64,000 nucleotides of DNA, from contig CAZSNT010000001.1 in the NCBI GenBank assembly GCA_964607765.1, forward strand, positions 110,897 to 174,896. Direction: 5' to 3'. The notes under the pieces are model-generated. The model had not been told where the DNA came from and made no database searches. It saw nothing but the letters and a program-made list of their open reading frames with translations. Position 1 is the stretch's first letter; every line of letters begins with the position of its first letter. This stretch comes from CAZSNT01 sp964607765 (lineage in GTDB: Bacteria > Verrucomicrobiota > Lentisphaeria > Oligosphaerales > JABHEG01). Of this stretch, positions 35,326-42,496 are shown piece after piece. The position numbers and the translations under genes are program-made.

Positions 35326-35601
35326 TCACGTCGCTTCCGCCGCGACGGCTTCGTAGCGCCGATTCCTGTGGTACAGACAGATGTCGATCAGGACCATGAA
35401 CCCGTTGAGGGCGTAGAGCCAAATGATGGCATCGGGGCTGTAGCGCAGCTTGTGAATGCAGCCCGACACATAGCCCAGGAACACGACATAGAGAAAGAAC
35501 ACGCTCTTGCCGGCCGTCTTCCTGGATCTGTAGGACTTGTGGATGGAGAACGGCCAGGCTGCGCCGAAACAGAGGATCATCAATGCTTCGAAGAAGCTCA
35601 T
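35326..35601 (-). CDS. Small PQ-loop/SemiSWEET-like membrane protein
   Basis: 91 residues from ATG 35601 (GGGGAGGG upstream). Three membrane helices are visible (about residues 3-18, 33-50 and 58-78). After the first, WPFSIHKSYRSRKTAGKSVF resembles the PQ-loop consensus (PQIIKxxRTKSAxGxS), with Phe in place of Gln. SemiSWEETs are three-helix sugar transporters acting as dimers. The gene overlaps the upstream PfkB sugar kinase by four bases (ATGA), which fits a sugar uptake-phosphorylation unit, though this is inference. Confidence 0.65.
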   Translation of the reverse strand: MSFFEALMILCFGAAWPFSIHKSYRSRKTAGKSVFFLYVVFLGYVSGCIHKLRYSPDAIIWLYALNGFMVLIDICLYHRNRRYEAVAAEAT

Positions 35602-36518
35602 GACACACCCTCCCCGGGCTGAGCGGACGTCTGGGTTCGCAGTTCCTTCGGAATGGAGGGCGTTGCGCCGTGCTGGGAGCACACGTAACTGGCCAAGCGG
35701 CTGGCGTGTTCGTTGATGCGGGCCAGGTCCTGGCCGCGGAGCAGTCCCACGGCCAGCGCGGCGGTGAACGCGTCCCCGGCCCCAACGCTGTCAGCGACTG
35801 CGGTAGGGTAGCCGCCGTGGCTGGAGCAGCGGTCCGGTGTGTAGAGCAGGCTGCCCAGGCTGCCTCGTGTCAAGGCAATCAGCGTGAGGCCGTAGCGGCG
35901 GGCGAGTTCTGCGAGGAGGGGTGTCTGGGCGGTCTGAGGCAGCCCGAGAAGCCGCGCGACGGCGGGAAGCTCTTCATCGTTGAGTTTGAGTACCGTGGCC
36001 AGCTCCAGCGCGGTCTCGACCGTTTCTCTGTCGAAAAACTGCTGTCTGAGGTTGATGTCGAAAATGCGCAGGCAATATGCCGGCGTAGCCTGCAGGAATG
36101 TGCAGATCGCGTGGCGGCTGACGGGTGAGCGCTGAGCCAGCGACCCGAAGCAGACAGCATCGGTCTGCGCGGCCAGCGCCAGCACGTGCTCGCCCCCGAC
36201 CAGATAGTCCCACGCCACGTCTTCGGTGATCACGTAGTCCGGCATGCCATTGTCATCGACGGTCACGTTGACGGTCCCGGTGGCGTGGAAGTCGTCGACG
36301 GCCACGTAGCCCGCGTCCAGGCCAAGCTGTTGCAGGGCCGTCACGATCTGGTCGCCCAGGCTGTCCCGGCCCACGCGGCTCACCACGACGCCACGGGCGC
36401 CCAGCATCTGTGCGTGGTATGCGAAGTTGGTCGGCGCGCCCCCCAGTTTTCTGCCGTCGGGCAGCAGATCCCACAGGATCTCTCCCAGTCCGACGACTGT
36501 ATACGTCTGCAGACTCAT
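35598..36518 (-). CDS. PfkB-family carbohydrate kinase (fructokinase-like)
   Basis: 306 residues from ATG 36518. It transfers phosphate from ATP to a sugar. Family signatures are present: VVGLGEILWDLLPDGRKLGG with APTNFAYHAQMLG (sugar-binding Gly/Asn), and the C-terminal VADSVGAGDAFTAALAVGLL containing the catalytic Asp and anion-hole Gly-Ala-Gly. The GEILWDxxP...GGAPxN start is typical of bacterial fructokinases. Translation is coupled to the PQ-loop gene through a 4-bp overlap. The substrate is not proven. Confidence 0.9.
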   Translation of the reverse strand: MSLQTYTVVGLGEILWDLLPDGRKLGGAPTNFAYHAQMLGARGVVVSRVGRDSLGDQIVTALQQLGLDAGYVAVDDFHATGTVNVTVDDNGMPDYVITEDVAWDYLVGGEHVLALAAQTDAVCFGSLAQRSPVSRHAICTFLQATPAYCLRIFDINLRQQFFDRETVETALELATVLKLNDEELPAVARLLGLPQTAQTPLLAELARRYGLTLIALTRGSLGSLLYTPDRCSSHGGYPTAVADSVGAGDAFTAALAVGLLRGQDLARINEHASRLASYVCSQHGATPSIPKELRTQTSAQPGEGVS

Positions 36519-36715
36519 GGTGGCCCTCGTGTGCCGGCGTATGCTGCGGCGTAGGCGCAGCGGGTGACCGGATTCCGTTCGATCCGCCTGTACTCTACCG
36601 CCCTTTTCCCAGGTTTCCTTCGATACAGATTGCGCGGTCTGCTTGTGTGGACTATCATAGTACGGCAAGGGTGCGGATCAGCCGTTCCCGGAGTGAGTCT
36701 GAACAGGTGGGCGTT

Positions 36716-37516
36716 GTGTCTCGCAGCATTAAAGAGTTGGCCAAGGAAGCGGCGGAACATCCGGAGTTCATTTCCGGGATCTACAACTACTGTGACCGCT
36801 GGTGTGACCGCTGTGTTTTCACCTCCCGCTGCGCCAACTACCACTTCAGCAACGACGCCGAGGCGTATCCCGAGTGTGACGAGCCGGCGAGCGTTGCGTC
36901 GTTGGAGCATCTTGGCGGCGTGTTCGAGACGACACTTACGCTGTTGTGGGAATTGGCGGAGGAAGAGGGCATCGACCTCAGCGATTTCGACGTGGAACAG
37001 GCAGCCATCGAGGCCTGGCACAGCGAGGAGGAAGCGGCCGGGCATCCGTGCTGCCGGCTTTCAGGCGAGTATGCCGAGCAGGTGGACGGGTGGTTTGGCG
37101 AGGCAGAGCGGCTTTTCCTCGAAAAGGGCGAAGAACTGCAGCTCAGCGAACGTTTGCACTTACCGGATCTCGACCCGCTGGGGGAAGCGGTCGAACTGCG
37201 AACGGCGGTTGAAATTCTGCGCTGGTACCAGCACTTCATTCACGTGAAGCTGTCGTGGGCGGTACAGAGCGCGCAGGAGGAGCGGGCCAGCGGCCTGCCC
37301 GACATTCCCAACGATTCGGACGGCTCGGCCAAGATCGCGCTGATCGCCATGGATCGTTCGGTTGACGCTTGGGTGGAACTGCGTCGCCAGCTGCCTGGTG
37401 AAGCAGACCGGATTCTGGATTTCCTTGCGATCCTGGACCGGCTTGGCCGGCTTACCGAAGATGCCTTTCCACGCGCCAGGTCCTTCGTACGTCCCGGGTT
37501 CGACGAAGTACGGTGA
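36716..37516 (+). CDS. Cys-rich protein of unknown function
   Basis: 266 residues from GTG 36716 with AGGTGGG upstream; GTG 36707 is an alternative. Near the N-terminus, YNYCDRWCDRCVFTSRCANY followed by a Cys 15 residues on (YPECDE) gives a CxxxCxxC...C cluster that could bind a metal or iron-sulfur centre. The rest is a mostly helical, acidic protein (FDVEQAAIEAWHSEEEA; LSWAVQSAQEERASG). I recognise no named family. It precedes the GNAT gene by 17 bp and probably shares its transcript. Confidence 0.65.
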   Translation: MSRSIKELAKEAAEHPEFISGIYNYCDRWCDRCVFTSRCANYHFSNDAEAYPECDEPASVASLEHLGGVFETTLTLLWELAEEEGIDLSDFDVEQAAIEAWHSEEEAAGHPCCRLSGEYAEQVDGWFGEAERLFLEKGEELQLSERLHLPDLDPLGEAVELRTAVEILRWYQHFIHVKLSWAVQSAQEERASGLPDIPNDSDGSAKIALIAMDRSVDAWVELRRQLPGEADRILDFLAILDRLGRLTEDAFPRARSFVRPGFDEVR

Positions 37517-37532
37517 GCGGGAGGGCGGCGGC

Positions 37533-38021
37533 ATGCCTGCTTCCGTCCGGGGACAGCCTCTGACCATGGTGCGGCCGGACCTGCTGCACATCCCGCAGTT
37601 CCGTGTTCCTGCGCCCTTCGCCCTGCACTGGTATCGGCCCGGCGACGAGGCGGCCTGGAAACAGATCCACGACGAGGCCGACCCCTTCAACACGTTCACG
37701 GACACGTCGCACGCTCGCTGCTTCGGTACGGACACTGAGGCGTTGATGCAGCGTCAGTGTTTTCTGTGCGACGAGAGCGGCCGTCCGGCAGGTACAGCCA
37801 GCGCGTGGTACGGCGTCGCGCCGTTCAGTCGGCGCTGGGGCCGGGTGCACTGGGTCGCCGTAATGCCGCCGTTCCAGGGACGGGGATTGGGCCAGGCGCT
37901 GTTGGCCGCTGTGTGTGAGAGGCTGCGCGAGTTAGGGCACGAGCGTGCCTATCTGAACACAGACACGCGCCGTGCCGCTGCGATCTCGCTTTACCTGAAG
38001 TTCGGTTTCCGGCGCCAGTGA
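37533..38021 (+). CDS. GNAT-family N-acetyltransferase
   Basis: 162 residues from ATG 37533 (GGGAGGG upstream); an ATG at 37566 is the alternative. The acetyl-CoA-binding core is clear: VHWVAVMPPFQGRGLGQALL holds the Q/RxxGxG/A motif A, followed by AVCERLRELGHERAYLNT and the C-terminal AAISLYLKFGFRR. The acceptor is unknown. It follows the Cys-rich protein gene. Its TGA stop lies at the edge of the first copy of a 29-bp repeat whose second copy covers the stop of the convergent RRM gene. Confidence 0.85.
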   Translation: MPASVRGQPLTMVRPDLLHIPQFRVPAPFALHWYRPGDEAAWKQIHDEADPFNTFTDTSHARCFGTDTEALMQRQCFLCDESGRPAGTASAWYGVAPFSRRWGRVHWVAVMPPFQGRGLGQALLAAVCERLRELGHERAYLNTDTRRAAAISLYLKFGFRRQ

Positions 38022-38109
38022 GCCGCCTGCCCGCGCGGGGCTGGGCCTTTATTGGAGATTTGGCGTGCCCGGTCTAGGCCGAGCCGCCTGCCCGCGCGGG
38101 GCTGGGCCT
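38020..38109. repeat. 29-bp repeat, two copies, each overlapping a stop codon of convergent genes
   Basis: Identical 29-bp copies lie at 38020-38048 and 38081-38109. The first overlaps the GNAT TGA (38019-38021) and the second overlaps the RRM TAG (38108-38110). Each contains the perfect palindrome CCCGCGCGGG. The first is followed by TTTATT on the plus strand, so it may act as a terminator. Confidence 0.9.
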
Positions 38110-38416
38110 ACCAGCGTCCTCCTCCTCCTCCGCCGCCGCCATACGAGTCGCGACGCGGGCCGCGGTCTTCGCGGGGCCTGGCTTCGTTGACTGTCAGGTT
38201 CCGCCCCATGTGTTCCTGGCCGTTCATCCCTTCGATGGCCGCCTGAGCCGCCTCGTCGGTAGCCATCTCGACGAACCCGAATCCGCGGCTCCGTCCCGTG
38301 TCGCGGTCCGTGATGACTTTGGCACGGTCCACGGCGCCAAACTGCGAGAACGCCTGCTCGAGTTCGGAGTCGCCCACATCGTAGCTGAGATTGCCGACGT
38401 ACAGATTCTTACCCAT
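38108..38416 (-). CDS. RRM-type RNA-binding protein with glycine-rich tail
   Basis: 102 residues. One RNA recognition motif with both RNP signatures: RNP2 NLYVGNLSYDV at residues 4-14 and RNP1 RGFGFVEM at about 45-52. A linker rich in Arg and a tail of eight glycines (YGGGGGGGGRW) follow. This is the bacterial Rbp type known from cyanobacteria and PVC bacteria, where it binds single-stranded RNA and is often cold-induced. A long leader (about 185 bases from the predicted -10 box) would suit post-transcriptional control. Confidence 0.95.
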   Translation of the reverse strand: MGKNLYVGNLSYDVGDSELEQAFSQFGAVDRAKVITDRDTGRSRGFGFVEMATDEAAQAAIEGMNGQEHMGRNLTVNEARPREDRGPRRDSYGGGGGGGGRW

Positions 38417-38602
38417 TCCTTCTACCCCTTGTGTCTAAGCCTTGGGCAATGCTGGCCATCAGTTCACTTTCCTGGCCAGTCTGGAAAGGAGCCTACTCGT
38501 TCCGGCTCTGGAAGTCAGGATCGGTACGGGAGAATGATGCGTGGCAGGATTTTGAGGATCTGTTGCGCAGCTCGTTTCTCGACGCGTCGAACCAAACGGC
38601 CA

Positions 38603-38608
38603 CTAGTA
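38603..38608 (-). promoter_or_regulatory. Candidate -10 box (TATACT) of the RRM gene
   Basis: TATACT on the minus strand lies about 187 bases upstream of the RRM start, preceded by a T-rich tract (TTTTTCTCTTTTCTTTTG) that stands out in GC-rich DNA and could serve as an UP element; the -35 box is weak. The remainder of the 38417-38771 gap has no recognisable gene. Confidence 0.35.
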
Positions 38609-38771
38609 TAGAACAATCATTGGCAAAAGAAAAGAGAAAAATTCCGGCACGCGCAACCCCTCGGCTTCACGTGGGCGAGTTTTGCCACGCACCGGAGCCC
38701 GGGCGGAGACCGTCGGGCACGGGTACGGACACGATTCTGCCGTCGCACACAATCGAGGCATTTCCAGTACG

Positions 38772-40961
38772 CTACCGCCGTGGTCGGACGAGCACGCGCA
38801 GACGCCGGACTTCGTAGGATCCCGCGTTCTTCATGAACGTCCAGTCGCGTGTTCTTCCCGTGCTGTTGCCGATGCCCAGGTCCGCGTTGTCACGGGCTTT
38901 CCAGTTACAGAACGCCAACAGTGTCTGCTTCGCCTCGTGGTTGTGGATCTGCATTGACCCGTACCCGTCCACCGGGTCGGTCGGCTGGTCGCCGAAATCC
39001 CAGAGGTCGCCGGATGCATTCGGGACGTTGCCCGAGTTCCCCGGTGCGTAGTTGCTGGACCAGAATTCGATGTTCCCGCCTGTCAGGCCCGTTCCCGTCG
39101 TGATCCCTTCCACGTTGGAGACCACGTTCATGTTGCGTACCTTGCACTGGAAACGCGCCTTCGAGCCGATTGTGGGGACCCCGACCTTCGTGACGTCATC
39201 CGTGAAACTGTCCATGGACACGTAGACGTATTGGATAGCGGCGCCCGTCTTCTTCAGTTCGAGGAAATAGGCGACGCGATCGAAGCCTGTCGTCACCTGC
39301 TTGGCGTTGTTCACTGTATAGGTCACTTCCCGGCCGATGTTGCGGAGGTCCAGATCATAGAGCAGCGTGTAGCTGTTTGCCTCGGGGACGTGGAGTCTCA
39401 GGTAGTCGCGTTGCGGCACATCGCCCGCGCGGAACGGACGGGCGGGCAGCCCCGCAGCATTCGCCAGATTCGGTTCGGCGAGCTTGTGCCAGCCGAACCG
39501 AACCGCCATGGGGTGTTTGACCTCCGGATGCGACAGCAGAACCGACTCACCGTCGATCACGGCGTTTGCTTTGACGAAGTCCGTGTCCCTGCCAATGATC
39601 TCGAAGCCGCTGAGCGGCTTGCCGTCTCGTGAGGTCAGCCCGGCCCCCACATGGTCGAAGAGAAGGCGGAGTCGGGCGTCCTCGGCAGCCATCGACTTGT
39701 AGACCGGCCCGGAGCAGACCACACCGTCCCGCCCGTACGCGTTGGCCAGAGCGATCAGAGCGAGGCGGCGTCCCACTTCCTGCTTGTTCTTCGGATGGAT
39801 GTCATTGACGTTGCCGATGTCGTTCGTCACGACCATGCCCGTGTTCGGTACGGCGAGAGTCGCGGCCTGGGCTTCCCAGAAAACAGGCAGAATGTGTGGG
39901 TTCTCGTTGCCGTACTTGTAGGGCGCTATCTGGACAAAGTAGAACGGCATGTCAGGCTGTTCCCAGACGCTGCGCCAGCCGCTGATCAGCGCCCGCATCT
40001 TCTCGGTGTACAGGGCGCCCTCGGCATGGTTTGACTCGCCCTGGTACCAGATCGCGCCGCGGATGCCGAAAGGCACCAGCGCGTTGACCATGCCGTTATA
40101 CAGTGTGGTCGGCTGCTGATGATGCGTCATGGGCCGCAACTCCTGCGGGTAGGCCGGCACAGCTGGGAGCAGCGTCTCGGCGGCGAGCCCTTTCCTGGCC
40201 GTGCTCATCCACTCGCCCAACGCTGTCAGATACGCGCCGAGCCTGCTCTTGTAGACATCGGACTTGGGGTTGGCGAGCTGGATCTGTTCATGGATTCCGG
40301 CGAGAGCGGGAACGGCAGCGAACCCGACCGGCGGTGTCCACGGCTCGATGCGCGTGCCGCCCCACGACGAGTTGATCAGTCCGACCGGGACACCGAGTTC
40401 ACGGTGCAGATGGCGGCCGAAGTAGTAGGCACACGCGGAGAACGAACTGGCCGTGTCCGGGCTGCACACTTGCCAGTCGGCTTGGACGTCCTCGGTTGGC
40501 CGACTCGCCGGCACGCGCGGAATGGTGACGGACCGGATCTGCGGCCAATCGGCCGCGGCGGCTTCCTGCTGCGGGTTGAGGCTTTGCCGGACGGTCCAGG
40601 CCATGTTCGACTGCCCCGAACAGAGCCAGACCTCGCCCACGTAAACGTCTTGGACGGCCAGCTTGTTCCCGCCTTCCACCGCGAGTGTGTGGGGGCCTCC
40701 GGCCGGGGCCGGGCTCAAGTCAACCCTCCACTGTCCGTTCGCATCGGCCACGGTCTTGGCCACGGGGCCCGTGCCCAACCGAACGGTCACGGCTTCTCCC
40801 GCGTCGGCCCAACCCCAGATCGGGAGCGCAACGTCGCGCTGCACCACCATGTGATCACCGAACACACGCGGCAGGCGGACATCGGCAACGGCTGCCGAAG
40901 CTACCATCCACGCGCACGCCGCCAACGCCATCTGTCCCAGCCGGAATTGCCGCCGCATCAT
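38772..40961 (-). CDS. Secreted sialate O-acetylesterase
   Basis: 729 residues from ATG 40961 (GGAGG upstream), signal peptide ending SAAVA. A beta-sandwich (LPRVFGDHMVVQRDVALPIW, then GPHTLAVEGGNKLAVQDVYV) precedes the SGNH/SASA catalytic domain. Nucleophile Ser lies in VWLCSGQSNMAW; INSSWGGTRIEPW and AIWYQGESNH carry the oxyanion and conserved Glu blocks, and a catalytic DIH triad is seen in GNVNDIHPKNK. A C-terminal extension of about 170 residues is unlike the E. coli-type enzyme and may bind sugars. It removes 9-O-acetyl groups from sialic acids or other acetylated glycans. It is divergent from the STAS-tailed protein gene. Confidence 0.9.
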   Translation of the reverse strand: MMRRQFRLGQMALAACAWMVASAAVADVRLPRVFGDHMVVQRDVALPIWGWADAGEAVTVRLGTGPVAKTVADANGQWRVDLSPAPAGGPHTLAVEGGNKLAVQDVYVGEVWLCSGQSNMAWTVRQSLNPQQEAAAADWPQIRSVTIPRVPASRPTEDVQADWQVCSPDTASSFSACAYYFGRHLHRELGVPVGLINSSWGGTRIEPWTPPVGFAAVPALAGIHEQIQLANPKSDVYKSRLGAYLTALGEWMSTARKGLAAETLLPAVPAYPQELRPMTHHQQPTTLYNGMVNALVPFGIRGAIWYQGESNHAEGALYTEKMRALISGWRSVWEQPDMPFYFVQIAPYKYGNENPHILPVFWEAQAATLAVPNTGMVVTNDIGNVNDIHPKNKQEVGRRLALIALANAYGRDGVVCSGPVYKSMAAEDARLRLLFDHVGAGLTSRDGKPLSGFEIIGRDTDFVKANAVIDGESVLLSHPEVKHPMAVRFGWHKLAEPNLANAAGLPARPFRAGDVPQRDYLRLHVPEANSYTLLYDLDLRNIGREVTYTVNNAKQVTTGFDRVAYFLELKKTGAAIQYVYVSMDSFTDDVTKVGVPTIGSKARFQCKVRNMNVVSNVEGITTGTGLTGGNIEFWSSNYAPGNSGNVPNASGDLWDFGDQPTDPVDGYGSMQIHNHEAKQTLLAFCNWKARDNADLGIGNSTGRTRDWTFMKNAGSYEVRRLRVLVRPRR

Positions 40962-41144
40962 CGTCTTGCCTCCATGTTCAGTCGTTGCTCCAGCGTCCCT
41001 CGTTGTCTGGAACAATATCCGTCCTGTCTGCTCACACAACCTCCCCGCATGGCCTCACGGGCCGGGGGCTACTGGGCGAGGGCAGTTCCGGCGTCTATCT
41101 TAGGGCCATCCCCGAGCGGGGACGGCCAGACAGGAGGACCACGC

Positions 41145-42461
41145 GTGGGCCCAAGGCGGCGATCAACCGACTACAGCGGCGATGTCTGGCCGCGGCTGCG
41201 CCCGGCTCTTCTCGTCCTGCTCGTCGGCGTTCCGTTGACTGCCGTGCTTTGGCGGGCCGGTGTGGGCTGCCGCGCCATCGGCACCAGGACGCTGCAGCGG
41301 AAAGAGAAGCTCGACGAGGCATCCGCGGAGTCGCACGCTCTGCTGCAGGCCACGTCGTCGGCAGGGGGGGACCGGGATACGCTGCTGCGCCAGTGCAGTG
41401 ACGGGTTGGCTGCGGCCATCCGGCGCCGCGATTCTGTGGCTGCGGAGCAGTGGTACCGTCAGGCGCGGACGGGCGGTGTGCAGAGCGGCCGCCTCGAGCT
41501 GGATTTTGCCGGGTTGTGTCTGGAGGTGGGCAGGTACGAGCGCGCACACACGCTGCTCACCGGCCTGCAGTACCGAGAGGGCAGCACGGCAGAGGCCAGC
41601 GGCATGCTCGTGACGCTCGAACCCTTGCTAGCCGAAGCGCGGCGACAGACGCAGGCGGGGTTGCGGCGCTCGCTCGGTCCGGACACCCAACTACTGCTCA
41701 CCGACGTGGCGCTGGACCTGCCGCGATCCGGTCCGGCACCGGCCGACGCTGCAGCCACCATGCTCTCGGTCAGCATGCGGGTTGAGAACCGAGGGGGCGA
41801 GCCCATCATGCCGCATCGGCACGCGGTCTCGGTCCAATGGGGGCGGGATGCAGACGCTGTTCCCCTGGTCCCAGTGCCCGGCGACCGTGCTCGTTCCGTG
41901 GCGCCGGGCCGAAACACGACGATGCGTCTCAGCGGCGCCCTGCCGCAGTCCGCGCTTGCGCGCGAGTTGCCCGGGCGCTGTCTGCTGTATTGGCGTGGGG
42001 CGGGCGCTGCTGCACACTTCAGCCTCAGGGACACCGTGGCCGCGCTGCTGACGGTGACGCGTCGCGATTCGACGGGCGTGGGATTAGTTGATACGGTCAC
42101 GGTGGCAGGGCGCCTGAACGGACTCAACTGCGCTGCGCTTTGCGAACTGCTCTCCGAGCCACCGGTCTCGCGTCGCGTGCTTCTGGCCGTACCCGACCTG
42201 CGGAGCTGTGACAGTGTCAGCCTGCAACAGCTCGCGGAACGGCTGAAGGCCCTGGCGGCCGTCGGCGTACAGGTTGCGGCAGCAGATCCCGAGGGGCGTT
42301 TGCGTGCGGCGTGGGCCGCGCCTGGGACGGACCCGCAAGCGCTCGGCGCCTACCCCTTGCGTGCCGTTCCTGTCTTCCCCAGCGAAGAAGCCGCAATTGC
42401 CCACCTGTGCGCGCGCGGATTGCCGGGGGCTGACCAACCGCCGCTGGGATCCGCTCGCTGA
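41145..42461 (+). CDS. Membrane-anchored protein with C-terminal STAS-like domain
   Basis: 438 residues from GTG 41145, chosen for the AGGAGG upstream. Residues about 15-35 (RPALLVLLVGVPLTAVLWRA) form one membrane anchor. A TPR-like helical stretch follows (AAAIRRRDSVAAEQWYRQAR; LDFAGLCLEVGRYERAHTLL). Next is an Ig-like segment. Residues about 310-400 resemble a STAS domain: VDTVTVAGRLNGLNCAALCE, VLLAVPDLRSCDSVSLQQLA and LAAVGVQVAAADP. STAS domains occur in anti-sigma factor antagonists and lipid-transport proteins. The Ser after CD in CDSVSL is at the place phosphorylated in SpoIIAA-like proteins. Function unknown. It lies 35 bp before the ABC exporter genes. Confidence 0.55.
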   Translation: MGPRRRSTDYSGDVWPRLRPALLVLLVGVPLTAVLWRAGVGCRAIGTRTLQRKEKLDEASAESHALLQATSSAGGDRDTLLRQCSDGLAAAIRRRDSVAAEQWYRQARTGGVQSGRLELDFAGLCLEVGRYERAHTLLTGLQYREGSTAEASGMLVTLEPLLAEARRQTQAGLRRSLGPDTQLLLTDVALDLPRSGPAPADAAATMLSVSMRVENRGGEPIMPHRHAVSVQWGRDADAVPLVPVPGDRARSVAPGRNTTMRLSGALPQSALARELPGRCLLYWRGAGAAAHFSLRDTVAALLTVTRRDSTGVGLVDTVTVAGRLNGLNCAALCELLSEPPVSRRVLLAVPDLRSCDSVSLQQLAERLKALAAVGVQVAAADPEGRLRAAWAAPGTDPQALGAYPLRAVPVFPSEEAAIAHLCARGLPGADQPPLGSAR

Positions 42462-42496
42462 CAGCGGGGGGGAACGCAGCATCCGGGCCGTGCAGT

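Noticed and set aside
38431..38817. Plus-strand frame containing VWKGAYSFRLWKSGSVREND
   Set aside because: Protein-like in the middle only; no start signal, it lies in the RRM leader and overlaps the esterase 3' end.
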